Assembly: GCA_030263665.1 (NCBI GenBank)
Contig: SZPK01000005.1
Location: 1-64,000 of the forward strand
DNA: 64,000 nucleotides
Source of the DNA: Villigracilis sp024434165
Lineage (GTDB): Bacteria; Chloroflexota; Anaerolineae; Anaerolineales; Villigracilaceae
Direction of reading: 5' to 3'
Part shown: one piece after another, positions 14,706 through 22,696 of the stretch
How the letters are laid out: every line of letters begins with the position of its first letter
Numbering within the stretch: position 1 is the first letter of the stretch
Made by a program: the position numbers and the translations under genes
The notes under the pieces: model-generated
What the model saw: only the letters and a program-made list of their open reading frames with translations
Told to the model about the DNA's origin: nothing
Databases searched by the model: none

Positions 14706-16145
14706 ATGAAGATTTTATCCGAAACTGCATTGACTTATGACGATGTGCTGCTGGTTCCGCAATATTCGAATGTGGATTCGCGGCGCATACTTTCCACCAA
14801 AAGCTGGCTGACCAAAAAGATCGCGCTGCAATCGCCGATCGTTTCGGCAAACATGGATGTGGTCACAGAAAGCGAAATGGCGATTGCGATGGCGCGCGAA
14901 GGCGGGATCGGGATCATCCACCGTTTTATGACGATTGCCGAGCAGGCGCGTCAGATCGAGCGCGTGAAAAAAGCCGAATCGTTCATCGTGGATCAGCCCA
15001 TCACGTTGACGGAGCAGCACACGGTCGGCGACGTGAAGCGCATTGTGGACGAGACGGGGACGGGCGGAATTTTGATCGTGGACAAGGACGAAAAACTGAT
15101 CGGCATTGTCACCACCCGCGACCTGCTGTTTGAAGAGAACGATGATCGCCCTGTGATCGAGATTATGACCAGGGATGTTCACAGCGCGCCGCCCGATACT
15201 TCGTTGAAAGAGGCGGAGCGGTTGCTGCACGAATATCGCGTGGAGAAACTTCCGCTGAAAGATAAGCACGGCAAAGTGGTGGGATTGATCACGTTGAAGG
15301 ACATTATGAAGATCACGCAATTCCCGAAAGCGACCAAAGACTCGAAGGGGCGGCTGGCGGTCGGCGCGGCGGTGGGCGTGAGGGATATGGAAATGCGGCG
15401 CGTGGAAGCGGCGTTGAAGGCGGGCGCGGATTGCATTGTGGTGGACATCGCGCACGGCGATTCGCATTTGGAAATCGAAATGATCAAAAACATCCGCAGC
15501 CATTTTCCCGAGGCGCAGATCATCGGCGGGAATGTGGCAACAGCGGATGGAACAAAACGGCTGATCGAGGCAGGCGTGGACGCCGTGAAGGTCGGCGTGG
15601 GTCCTGGCTCGATTTGCATCACGCGGCAGGTGGCGGGATCGGGAGTCCCGCAATTGACGGCGATTATCGAATGCGCGGAAGCGGCTCGACCTTTTGGCAT
15701 TCCCATTATTGCGGATGGCGGCATCCGTCACCCTGGCGATGTGGCGAAGGCGATTGCGGCGGGCGCAAGCACGGTGATGGTCGGCTCGCTGCTGGCTGGC
15801 ACGGATGAAAGCCCTGGACTCATCATGACCCGCCGTGGGCATCGTTACAAGGCGTCGCGCGGCATGGCTTCGCTCACTGCCAACATCGAACGTAACAAAC
15901 GCGAAGGCAACGACCTGACGCGCGAGGAGATCGAGGAATACGTTGCCGAAGGCGTCGAGGCGGCAGTGCCATATCGCGGCAGGGCGCGTGAAGTGATCAC
16001 TCAACTCATCGGCGGCTTGCAGTCGGGCATGAGTTACAGCGGCGCGCATTCGATTGAAGAATTCCAGCAGAAAGCCATCTTCGTTCGGATGACGGGCGCG
16101 GGGCTGAAGGAGTCGGGTCCGCATGATGTGGAGGTGCTTGGTTAG
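14706..16145 (+). CDS. guaB: IMP dehydrogenase
   Basis: 479 residues, complete. Oxidises IMP to XMP in guanine nucleotide synthesis. The TIM barrel begins LTYDDVLLVPQYS. Two CBS motifs occupy about 95-200. The catalytic cysteine is in GPGSICITRQVAGSG. The mobile flap region GHRYKASRGM is present, with a downstream EGVEAAVPYRG. GAGGAG stands 8 bases before the ATG. The next gene, an aminotransferase, is separated by a repeat-filled gap. Confidence 0.97.
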   Translation: MKILSETALTYDDVLLVPQYSNVDSRRILSTKSWLTKKIALQSPIVSANMDVVTESEMAIAMAREGGIGIIHRFMTIAEQARQIERVKKAESFIVDQPITLTEQHTVGDVKRIVDETGTGGILIVDKDEKLIGIVTTRDLLFEENDDRPVIEIMTRDVHSAPPDTSLKEAERLLHEYRVEKLPLKDKHGKVVGLITLKDIMKITQFPKATKDSKGRLAVGAAVGVRDMEMRRVEAALKAGADCIVVDIAHGDSHLEIEMIKNIRSHFPEAQIIGGNVATADGTKRLIEAGVDAVKVGVGPGSICITRQVAGSGVPQLTAIIECAEAARPFGIPIIADGGIRHPGDVAKAIAAGASTVMVGSLLAGTDESPGLIMTRRGHRYKASRGMASLTANIERNKREGNDLTREEIEEYVAEGVEAAVPYRGRAREVITQLIGGLQSGMSYSGAHSIEEFQQKAIFVRMTGAGLKESGPHDVEVLG

Positions 16146-16235
16146 GGGGTTGCAGGTTTGCATGTTGGAAGGTTTGAACGTTCCAACTTGACAACTTGTC
16201 AACCTTCCAGCCTTCCAACCTGTAAACATTTCAAT
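16146..16235. repeat. TTCCAAC-rich inverted and direct repeats
   Basis: GTTGGAA (16164-16170) pairs with TTCCAAC (16181-16187). TTGACAACTTGTCAA (16188-16202) is a 15-base palindrome. CCTTCCAGCCTTCCAACC follows and is the inverse of words in the first half. This low-complexity block fills the gap between guaB and the aminotransferase. Confidence 0.55.
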
Positions 16236-16251
16236 ACGTTTGGAGATTACC

Positions 16252-17586
16252 ATGACTGACAACACACAACAATGGATTGAAAAAGACAAGAAACAACTGC
16301 ATCCCGTGTACCATCCCAAGACTCATGCCAATCCGCTGGTGATCGAGCGCGGAGAAGGGGTGTGGCTCTACACCACTGACGGACGAAAAATCCTCGACGG
16401 CATGGCGGGATTGTGGAACGTCAACGCGGGTTACGGGCGCGAGGAACTTGCCCAAGCCGCCTACGACCAGATGAAAGAACTGGCGTTCACTTCCAATTTT
16501 TCGGGGATGACCAACCTGCCTTCGATTCAACTTGCCGATAAACTGGCGGGCTTTGCTTACGAAGGCTTGAACACCACCTTCTTCACGTCGGGCGGGTCGG
16601 AGGCAAACGACTCCGCATTCAAGACCGCGCGCTATTATTGGAAGCGAAAGGGTAAACCAGGCAAATATAAAATCATCGCCCGCAAGGGCTCGTATCACGG
16701 AATCACGCTCGCTTCCACCTTTGCCACTGGACTGGAAAAGTATCACACCATGTTTGGTCCCGCGCTGGAGGGTTTTGTCCACATCCCTGCGCCGAATCCG
16801 TATCGCTATGAAGGTCAATTGAAGGATGGCGAGACGGTTGGTCGAGCTGCGGCGCGTGAACTGGAGGAGGCGATTCTGCGCGAGGGAGCGGACTCAATCG
16901 CTGCTTTCATCGCCGAGCCTGTCATGGGCGTGGGAGGCGTGATCGTCCCGCCTGACGATTATTTCCCGCTCGTCCGTCAGATTTGCGACAAATACGAGAT
17001 TCTCTTCATCGCGGACGAAGTCATCACAGGCTTTGGGCGCACGGGCGAATGGTTCGCGCTCAAGCATTGGAATGTCAAACCCGATATTCTCTCCTTTGCC
17101 AAAGCCATCACCAGCGGATACGCCCAACTTGGCGGCATCCAAATCTCAGACGAAATCCGCGAGACGATGGAATCCGCCGCAGACACCGAAGCGTACATGC
17201 ACGGTTACACTTATTCGGGTCACGCCATGGCGTGCGCGGTGGGATTGAAAAATCTCGAAATCATGGAAAAAGAGAATTACCCGCAGCGCGCCCGCGAATT
17301 GGGTAAACGCCTGCTCGACGGATTGAAGTCGCTGCTGGAGTTTCCCTTCGTCGGCGATGTGCGCGGACTGGGTCTGGTCTGCGGCGTCGAAATCGTCTCG
17401 GACAAAGCCGCCAAAACCGCCGATCCCGCGCTGGCGATGAAGATCTTCAAAGCCGCCGAGGAGCGCGGATTGCGTTCGCGTCCGCTGGGAAATGTGCTGG
17501 CGTTCTCGCCGCCGCTTTCCATTCATGAAGATGAGGTGGATGAGATCGTTCGCAGGTTGGGAGCGGCGATGGATAGTGTGAGGTAA
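16252..17586 (+). CDS. class III aminotransferase (omega-amino acid type)
   Basis: 444 residues, PLP fold type I class III. The PLP lysine lies in SFAKAITSGYAQLGG, and the aspartate binding the pyridine nitrogen in FIADEVITGFGRTG. SGGSEANDSAFKTARYYW is the cofactor phosphate region. Resembles taurine/beta-alanine:pyruvate transaminases, which move terminal amino groups to pyruvate; the exact donor is not decided. The ATG at 16252 has TTTGGAGATTACC upstream; a TTG at 16240 in the same frame is less likely because it overlaps that site. Confidence 0.9.
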   Translation: MTDNTQQWIEKDKKQLHPVYHPKTHANPLVIERGEGVWLYTTDGRKILDGMAGLWNVNAGYGREELAQAAYDQMKELAFTSNFSGMTNLPSIQLADKLAGFAYEGLNTTFFTSGGSEANDSAFKTARYYWKRKGKPGKYKIIARKGSYHGITLASTFATGLEKYHTMFGPALEGFVHIPAPNPYRYEGQLKDGETVGRAAARELEEAILREGADSIAAFIAEPVMGVGGVIVPPDDYFPLVRQICDKYEILFIADEVITGFGRTGEWFALKHWNVKPDILSFAKAITSGYAQLGGIQISDEIRETMESAADTEAYMHGYTYSGHAMACAVGLKNLEIMEKENYPQRARELGKRLLDGLKSLLEFPFVGDVRGLGLVCGVEIVSDKAAKTADPALAMKIFKAAEERGLRSRPLGNVLAFSPPLSIHEDEVDEIVRRLGAAMDSVR

Positions 17587-17625
17587 TTGGTAATTCGGTA
17601 TCTGAAATCGCAAATCGTAAATCAA
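17584..17625. repeat. AAATCGTAAATC low-complexity leader
   Basis: TAATTGGTAATTCGG, then GAAATCGCAAATCGTAAATC, fills the gap up to the ATG at 17626. The last 17 bases including ATG match those before the gene at 51308 at 16 positions. No ribosome site is present. Confidence 0.55.
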
Positions 17626-19689
17626 ATGTCTGTCTACCTTCATGATATTCCCCTTGCCCAGGCGCAGGCAAGATTTCGAGAAGCCTTGCAGAAAGCAAAT
17701 CTCTGGCGTGTGCTTGGCGTGGAGGAAATTCCGCTTGACGAAAATGCGCTGGGACGAGTCGCCGCCGAGCCGATTTGGGCAAAAGTTTCCTCGCCGCATT
17801 ATCATGCCTCCGCGATGGACGGCTTTGCTGTTCGCGCAGAAGATACGAGCGGGGCGCAGCCGACGACGCCTGTTCAGTTATCAGTGATTAGTAGCCAGTC
17901 GTCAGTCTCTAATCTCCAATCTCCAATCTCTCAATATGTGGATACGGGCGACCCGCTGCCGGAATGGGCGAATGCAGTTATTCCGATTGAAAACACAGAA
18001 CCTTTGGACGAAAACGGACAAATAACGCCCGCCGTACGCGGACCATCGTCCATTCGCATCCGCGCTGCGGTTGCCCCGTGGAGCCATGTCCGCCCGCTGG
18101 GAGAGGACATTGTTGCCACACAACTTGTCCTTCCTGCGGGACACATTCTCAAGCCAGTGGATTTGGGTGCCATCGCCGCGGCGGGACATCAAACCGTCCG
18201 CGTGGCGCGCAAGCCAAAGGTGGCGATTCTTCCAACTGGCACGGAACTTGTCCCGATTGGGTCGAATCTTAAGCCAGGCGACATTCTCGAATATAACTCG
18301 CTCGTCATTGCGGCGCAGATTCGACAAATGGGCGGCGAGCCAACCCGTTTCCCGATCACCAAAGATGATTTCGATTTGATTTGCGAGCGCGTGCAGGAAG
18401 CCGCGCAATCCCACGACCTCGTTCTGCTCAACGCGGGTTCATCCGCAGGCGCGGAGGATTTCTCTGCCAAAGTGGTAGAAAAACTGGGAACGCTGCTCGT
18501 TCACGGCATCGCCGTCCGCCCCGGACATCCCGTAATTTTAGGTGTCAGTGCGAGCGGCGCTGCAAGCGCCGCGAAGCAATCTCCTCGATATGGGGAGATT
18601 GCTTCGTCGCTCCCGCCGGTCGTTCCTCGCAATGACATGGTTCCCATCATCGGCGTCCCCGGCTACCCTGTCTCCGCTGCGTTGACCGTGGATATCTTCG
18701 TCGAACCCCTCATTGCCAAATGGCTGGGGCGGCGTCCGCTGGAGCTGCCCACGGAAACTGCAATTCTCACACGCAAGTTGGTCTCGCCCGCAGGCGACGA
18801 TGATTTTGTGCGCGTCGTGGTTGGCAAAGTTGGAGATAAACTTCTCGCCGCGCCGCTTTCACGCGGGGCAGGAGTCATCACCTCGCTGGTGCAGGCGGAT
18901 GGGCTGGCGCTCATCCCAAGCGGCGTGCAAGGCATGGAAGCGGGCGAAAAGATTCAAGTGCGGCTGTATCGCAATCGAAACGAGATCGAAAAAACGATTC
19001 TCGCCATCGGCTCGCACGACCTGACCCTCGACCTCATGGCTCAATTCCTCGCCGGGCATGACCGCCGCCTTGCATCCGCCAATGTCGGGTCGCAGGGCGG
19101 GCTGGTGGCGCTGCGGCGCGGCGAAGCGCATTTGGCTGGCTCTCATCTGCTCGATACACAAACGGGTGAATACAACATTTCGTACATTCGCCAGTACATG
19201 CCGAATATTCCAGTGAAAGTTATCGCATTGGTGGGACGCGATCAAGGGTTGATCGTAAGGAGGGGAAACCCAAAGGGAATCAAAACTCTGGAAGACCTGA
19301 CCAGGTCCGAGGTCCAATATGTGAACCGGCAGCGCGGCGCAGGCACGCGCGTCCTGCTCGATTATCATTTGAGTTTGATAACAATCTCCCCCGATTCCAT
19401 TGCAGGCTATCATCAGGAAGAGTATACTCACCTGGGTGTGGCGGCAGCGGTCGCTTCGGGGCGTGCCGACTGCGGTTTGGGAGTGGCAGCCGCTGCGCAA
19501 GCGCTGGACTTGGATTTCATCCCGCTCTTTCAGGAACGCTATGATCTGGTGATTCCGAAACCATTTGCCGAGGATGAATTGCTCGCGCCTCTCTTCGACC
19601 TGCTGGCTGATTCGCGTTTCAGAGAGGCGGTATCTCACCTGAAAGGATATGACGTGTCTGTGATGGGCAACGTAATTTTGGAGGACTGA
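17626..19689 (+). CDS. moeA: MoeA-type molybdopterin molybdotransferase fused to a PBP-like domain
   Basis: 687 residues. The N-terminal ~420 are MoeA, which inserts molybdate into molybdopterin: SAMDGFAVRAEDT, then GDPLPEWANAVIPIE, LPTGTEL, LNAGSSAG and GVPGYPVSAA. The C-terminal ~230 are a periplasmic-binding-protein-like domain (from LAIGSHDLTLDLMAQF to GYDVSVMGNVILED), a known fusion thought to sense molybdate or cofactor. Two foreign-looking stretches interrupt the MoeA part: 31 codons at 18544-18636 encoded by a palindromic repeat between VILG and IIGVPGYP, and a low-complexity run at 17875-17934. Both keep the frame. The ATG follows repeat DNA without a ribosome site. Confidence 0.92.
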   Translation: MSVYLHDIPLAQAQARFREALQKANLWRVLGVEEIPLDENALGRVAAEPIWAKVSSPHYHASAMDGFAVRAEDTSGAQPTTPVQLSVISSQSSVSNLQSPISQYVDTGDPLPEWANAVIPIENTEPLDENGQITPAVRGPSSIRIRAAVAPWSHVRPLGEDIVATQLVLPAGHILKPVDLGAIAAAGHQTVRVARKPKVAILPTGTELVPIGSNLKPGDILEYNSLVIAAQIRQMGGEPTRFPITKDDFDLICERVQEAAQSHDLVLLNAGSSAGAEDFSAKVVEKLGTLLVHGIAVRPGHPVILGVSASGAASAAKQSPRYGEIASSLPPVVPRNDMVPIIGVPGYPVSAALTVDIFVEPLIAKWLGRRPLELPTETAILTRKLVSPAGDDDFVRVVVGKVGDKLLAAPLSRGAGVITSLVQADGLALIPSGVQGMEAGEKIQVRLYRNRNEIEKTILAIGSHDLTLDLMAQFLAGHDRRLASANVGSQGGLVALRRGEAHLAGSHLLDTQTGEYNISYIRQYMPNIPVKVIALVGRDQGLIVRRGNPKGIKTLEDLTRSEVQYVNRQRGAGTRVLLDYHLSLITISPDSIAGYHQEEYTHLGVAAAVASGRADCGLGVAAAAQALDLDFIPLFQERYDLVIPKPFAEDELLAPLFDLLADSRFREAVSHLKGYDVSVMGNVILED
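17875..17934 (+). repeat. low-complexity repeat inside moeA
   Basis: CAGTTATCAGTGATTAGTAG, CCAGTCGTCAGTC and three copies of AATCTCC-like words encode a Ser/Gln-rich stretch beginning VISSQSSVSNLQSP. It sits where MoeA-like proteins usually have a short surface loop before YVDTGDPLPEW. The DNA is of the same character as the intergenic word repeats elsewhere in the window. Confidence 0.55.
18544..18636 (+). repeat. 93-bp palindromic repeat inserted in frame in moeA
   Basis: Outer arms GTCAGTGCGAG and CTCGCAATGAC and inner arms GAAGCAATCTCC and GGAGATTGCTTC make a nested palindrome. Related copies lie between genes at 45093-45183 and 12153-12235. Its 93 bases equal 31 codons with no stop, so the MoeA frame is kept. 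Confidence 0.85.
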
Positions 19690-20057
19690 TGGCTGATGGA
19701 TTGATCATTGACGATAACCGCCAGACGGCGGATGCACTGCAACAAATGCTCGGTTTATTGGATTTACCGGCAAAGGTCGCGTACGGTTCCAGCCCAGCCA
19801 TGTCCATGCTGGCGGGTTTTGTGCCGCGTTTTATCTGTCTCGATATCAACATGCCCGGCGTGGATGGGACGGAGGTCCTCGCTTACATCCGCCGCGAGCC
19901 GCGCCTGATGAAAGTGCCGGTGGTGGTCATCACCTCTGACGACCAGCCTGAAACCCGCCAGCACGTGATGCGCGGCGGCGCCCAGGCGATGGTGGTCAAA
20001 CCCGTGACGATTGATATTCTGGAAGGCGCATTCAAGAAGGCTGGTATTATCAAGTAG
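19689..20057 (+). CDS. stand-alone receiver domain protein
   Basis: 122 residues, a single CheY-like receiver. Acidic pocket DD at 8-9, phospho-acceptor D52 in LDINMPGVDG, Thr/Ser in VITSDDQ and Lys in MVVKPVT. No output domain. The ATG overlaps the moeA stop by one base (TGATG), so it is cotranscribed with a molybdenum cofactor gene, an odd pairing. No kinase is adjacent. Confidence 0.88.
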   Translation: MADGLIIDDNRQTADALQQMLGLLDLPAKVAYGSSPAMSMLAGFVPRFICLDINMPGVDGTEVLAYIRREPRLMKVPVVVITSDDQPETRQHVMRGGAQAMVVKPVTIDILEGAFKKAGIIK

Positions 20058-20081
20058 AACGAGCGGCGAAGAATAATCTTT

Positions 20082-20114
20082 AGACCCTAAAGGTTTCCAA
20101 AACCTTTAGGGTCT
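20082..20114. terminator. convergent hairpin terminator
   Basis: AGACCCTAAAGGTTT (20082-20096), loop CCA, AAACCTTTAGGGTCT (20100-20114): a perfect 15-bp stem between two convergent genes. T-rich tails are weak on both sides, so it may also be a dispersed palindromic repeat used as a bidirectional terminator. Confidence 0.7.
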
Positions 20115-20130
20115 ATTCTTGGATTGGCTT

Positions 20131-20892
20131 TTACGGCGGGGGCGGCCAGGGAATCTCCGCAGGTTTTGAGTAGCCGTGTTTTTCCACGGTATAAATCTTT
20201 CCATACGAGGGGGCGTTGCAGCCCGCTTCATCCTGGACGGTGTAACTGGTGGTAAATTGGTCGGCGTAGGCAAAGGTCCACCAGAGGTAGGCGCCGTTCT
20301 GGCAGACGAAGGCTTCGATCAGGTAGCCGCGGTCGTCGTCCGCAGTCATGTGGACTTGATCCCAGGTGATGGTGACGTCATCGCCGTCCCGCGTTGCCCG
20401 CACGTTTTGCGGCGGTCCGTAGCGGTTGCTGCCGATGGAGAGCAGGTTTGGTTCCACCTTGTTGACCGTGCTTACATCCCCGGCTACATCCACCACCGAA
20501 GGCGCGACCCAGCAGAAGTAGTTGAGCTTGTCGAATTTGATATACAGCCAGTTACTGTAAAACGCCCGCCCGCGCACGCTGCCCACATCGCCTTTATACA
20601 AATCGGCGGCGTGCAGGTAAGCGACCGATGGACCGTAACGGCAGTGCGCCTGCTTGTTGACCGTGACGGTGGGGAAGGCGAAGGTCGGTGTGGGGCTGAT
20701 GGTTGGTGTGAATGTGACTGTGGGTGTAAGTGTGATGGTCGGGGTAAATGTGGGTTCGGGCGTAAAGGTAAAGGTGGGGATGCTGGTTTCCGTTGGCGGC
20801 AGGGGGGTGGGCGTGGCGCCCTGGAAGGAAGGCGCATTGCACGCAAGCATGGCAAGCAGCAAAACCGCAAAAGCAGGGAAAAGTAGTTTCAT
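20131..20892 (-). CDS. lipoprotein with Thr/Pro stalk and SH3-like domain
   Basis: 253 residues. Signal peptide with lipobox LLAMLAC, Cys18. A Thr/Pro-rich stalk of about 50 residues (PTFTFTPEPTFTPTITLTPT and on) holds the domains away from the membrane. Residues about 80-130 resemble a bacterial SH3 domain (CRYGPSVAYLHAADLYKGD, then WLYIKF) and the rest a fibronectin III-like module (GPPQNVRATRDGDDVTITWD). Function unknown; SH3-like domains often bind cell wall. Overlaps the HDAC-like gene by 4 bases. Confidence 0.82.
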   Translation of the reverse strand: MKLLFPAFAVLLLAMLACNAPSFQGATPTPLPPTETSIPTFTFTPEPTFTPTITLTPTVTFTPTISPTPTFAFPTVTVNKQAHCRYGPSVAYLHAADLYKGDVGSVRGRAFYSNWLYIKFDKLNYFCWVAPSVVDVAGDVSTVNKVEPNLLSIGSNRYGPPQNVRATRDGDDVTITWDQVHMTADDDRGYLIEAFVCQNGAYLWWTFAYADQFTTSYTVQDEAGCNAPSYGKIYTVEKHGYSKPAEIPWPPPP

Positions 20893-21926
20893 TTGAAATT
20901 CTCCAGTAAAGTGCGGACGTTTTCGCCGAGCGCTTCGTTGGCATATCCGCCTTCCATGATAATGACAATGGGCAGGTTCAGGCTGGCAATCCTGTGACCG
21001 ATTTCAGCAAATCCATTCCGCGTGACGCGGAACTTGCCGAGCGGGTCGCCGTCGAAAGTATCCATTCCAGCGGAGAGGACGAGAAAATCAGGCGTGAACT
21101 TGCGAATCATCGCCAGCGCCTCATCCAACGCGCCGAGGTAGCCTGCATCGCCTGTGCCTTTGGGGAGCGGAAAATTGCGGTGAAAGCCCAGCCCCGCACC
21201 TGCGCCGGTTTCATCGGCAAAGCCGGCGTAATGCGGGTACTCAAAGTCCGGGTCGCCGTGAATCGAGATGGTCAGCACGTCGCTCCGTTCGTAGAAGATA
21301 TCCTGCGTGCCGTTCCCGGCGTGGTAGTCAATGTCGAGCAGGGCGGTCTTCCCTTTGGCAGAGAGCCAATTGGCAGCCACCGAAGCGTTGTTGATGAAGC
21401 AATATCCGCCGGCATAATCCCTCCCTGCGTGATGCCCCGGCGGGCGGCAAAGGGCAAAGGCAGACCGTTGACCGTGGACGATGGACGACGAGGCGCTCAA
21501 CGCGCAGTTTGCGGAAGCGAGAGCAGCCTGGTAAGTTCCCGCAACGATGCAGGCGGATAAATCCATGATGTAGTAGCCGCCGCGTCCGTGAAGCGAATTT
21601 GTGGGGCGCGTGTTTCGCCGCAAAGCAAAGGTGGCGGGTAGAAAGGCATGCGCTTCCGGCGACGCCGCAACTTCGGGGTCGGAACTCAGCCACTCGGTCC
21701 AGCACGAGGCGAGGAAGTTGATGTAATCGCGGTCGTGCACGGCGAGAATCGGGTCCAAGCCAAAATCCTCCGGCTCGCTGAATTCCGCCCAGTCCGTTTT
21801 TTTCAACGCCGCCAGAATGCGGTCCATGCGGTCGGGGTTTTCATAATACGGAACGCGCTTGCCGCCGTCGAAGACCTCGAAGGGCGGGTGGTGCCTGCGG
21901 TGTTCGTTCGTGTAAAATATTTTCAT
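20889..21926 (-). CDS. histone deacetylase / acetylpolyamine amidohydrolase family enzyme
   Basis: 345 residues. A zinc hydrolase of the HDAC superfamily: RPPGHHAGRDYAGGYCFINN, metal ligands in LLDIDYHAGNGTQDIFY, and SAGMDTFDGDPLG near the end. Prokaryotic members deacetylate polyamines or other small amides. Just before RPPGHHA the protein has SASSSIVHGQRS, encoded by a GTC-rich word repeat (21461-21494) also found between genes, so this loop looks recently enlarged. The stop overlaps the lipoprotein start. Confidence 0.9.
   Translation of the reverse strand: MKIFYTNEHRRHHPPFEVFDGGKRVPYYENPDRMDRILAALKKTDWAEFSEPEDFGLDPILAVHDRDYINFLASCWTEWLSSDPEVAASPEAHAFLPATFALRRNTRPTNSLHGRGGYYIMDLSACIVAGTYQAALASANCALSASSSIVHGQRSAFALCRPPGHHAGRDYAGGYCFINNASVAANWLSAKGKTALLDIDYHAGNGTQDIFYERSDVLTISIHGDPDFEYPHYAGFADETGAGAGLGFHRNFPLPKGTGDAGYLGALDEALAMIRKFTPDFLVLSAGMDTFDGDPLGKFRVTRNGFAEIGHRIASLNLPIVIIMEGGYANEALGENVRTLLENFK
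21461..21494 (-). repeat. GTC-rich low-complexity repeat inside the HDAC gene
   Basis: Read on the minus strand it holds GTCGTCCATCGTC and CACGGTCAACGGTCTG. The same words (GTCCATCGTC, CTGTGGTCAATCGTC) lie between genes at 6173-6212 and 41891-41936. It is in frame and encodes the loop before RPPGHHA. Confidence 0.45.
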
Positions 21927-21947
21927 GGTAAGACAATTTTACCCGCA

Positions 21948-21962
21948 GGCGTCTGTGACGCC
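21948..21962 (+). promoter_or_regulatory. small hairpin abutting the nitroreductase ribosome site
   Basis: GGCGTC TGT GACGCC forms a 6-bp stem directly followed by GGAGG, 10 bases before the ATG at 21977. It could mask the ribosome site; this is speculative. Confidence 0.3.
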
Positions 21963-21976
21963 GGAGGAATAACGAT

Positions 21977-22534
21977 ATGGAACTGTTCGAAGCGATTTTC
22001 GGAAGACACAATATCAGTAAAGTGAAGCCCGATCCTGTCCCGCGCGAGGCAATCGAAAAACTTTTGAGCGCCGCGGTTCAGGCGCCGAACCACCACAAGG
22101 TGCGGCCCTGGCGCTTCGTTGTGTTGACCGGGGATGGGCGGAAAAAACTTGGCGACGTGATGGCCGCCTCTTTCCTGGACCGGAATCCGGGTACGCCGCC
22201 CGAAGGCTTGGACAAGACCCGGGCTTTGCCGCTGCGCGCGCCGGTGATCATTGCCGTCGGAGTGGAGAAGCCCGCCGAGTCCAAGATCATCGAAATCGAA
22301 AATGTGACTGCCGCGGCCGCGGCATGCCAGAATATTCTGCTCGCGGCGCACGCGCTGGGATTGGGCGTCGGCTGGCGCACCGGCGAATGGGCGCGCGACC
22401 CCAGGGTGAAGGAGTTTCTCGGCTTCGATGCCGACCAGCATCTTATTGCCTTTCTTTATGTCGGGTATCCCGACGTAACGCCGGAACCTTCCGAACGACC
22501 GGGGTATGAGGATCGGGTGAGGTGGATTGAGTAA
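21977..22534 (+). CDS. nitroreductase family protein
   Basis: 185-residue flavin-dependent reductase of the nitroreductase fold. NISKVKPDPVPREAIEKLL followed by AAVQAPNHHKVRPWRFVVL is the FMN-binding N-terminal half. AHALGLGVGWRTGEWARDP and LYVGYPD form the C-terminal FMN/NAD(P)H part. Closest in character to the small YdjA-like class. Substrate unknown. GGAGG stands 10 bases before ATG. It is divergent from the HDAC-like gene with a 50-base gap. Confidence 0.88.
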   Translation: MELFEAIFGRHNISKVKPDPVPREAIEKLLSAAVQAPNHHKVRPWRFVVLTGDGRKKLGDVMAASFLDRNPGTPPEGLDKTRALPLRAPVIIAVGVEKPAESKIIEIENVTAAAAACQNILLAAHALGLGVGWRTGEWARDPRVKEFLGFDADQHLIAFLYVGYPDVTPEPSERPGYEDRVRWIE

Positions 22535-22561
22535 CTGATGCTGCGCAGTTTGCAGCACCGC

Positions 22562-22612
22562 AACCCTTCGGCAACCCGGGTACTGCGGCATTTCTGTTGC
22601 GCCTGAAGGGTT
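22562..22612. repeat. hairpin in a convergent gap
   Basis: AACCCTTCGGCAAC pairs imperfectly with GTTGCGCCTGAAGGGTT. A smaller TGCTGC/GCAGCA stem lies just before. Together they could terminate the nitroreductase transcript, though no T run follows. Confidence 0.4.
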
Positions 22613-22621
22613 ACAAGATAT

Positions 22622-22675
22622 CAGACCTCTTGTATAAGTGCTCCCGCCGCAGTCCCCGGCGGCGGGGATGCCGCC
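22622..22675 (+). repeat. GC-rich stem repeat, copy B
   Basis: From CTTGTATAAGTG (22629) to GATGCCGCC (22675) it matches 47 bases of the 38253-38344 element with two differences. The left arm reads CAGACCTCTTG instead of TAGACTTCTTG and the right arm is not present, so this is a truncated copy. It sits just beyond the gdpD stop. Confidence 0.7.
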
Positions 22676-22696
22676 CATTTTTAAGTTGTTTGGGCG

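Noticed and set aside
14715..16319. 534-codon open frame on the minus strand
   Set aside because: Antisense shadow of guaB; Arg/His-rich and without any family pattern.
20654..20896. Open frame on the plus strand with repeated VGVNVTVGVSVMVGV-like words
   Set aside because: It is the antisense of the Thr/Pro stalk of the lipoprotein at 20131-20892; the periodicity comes from the PTFTPT codons.
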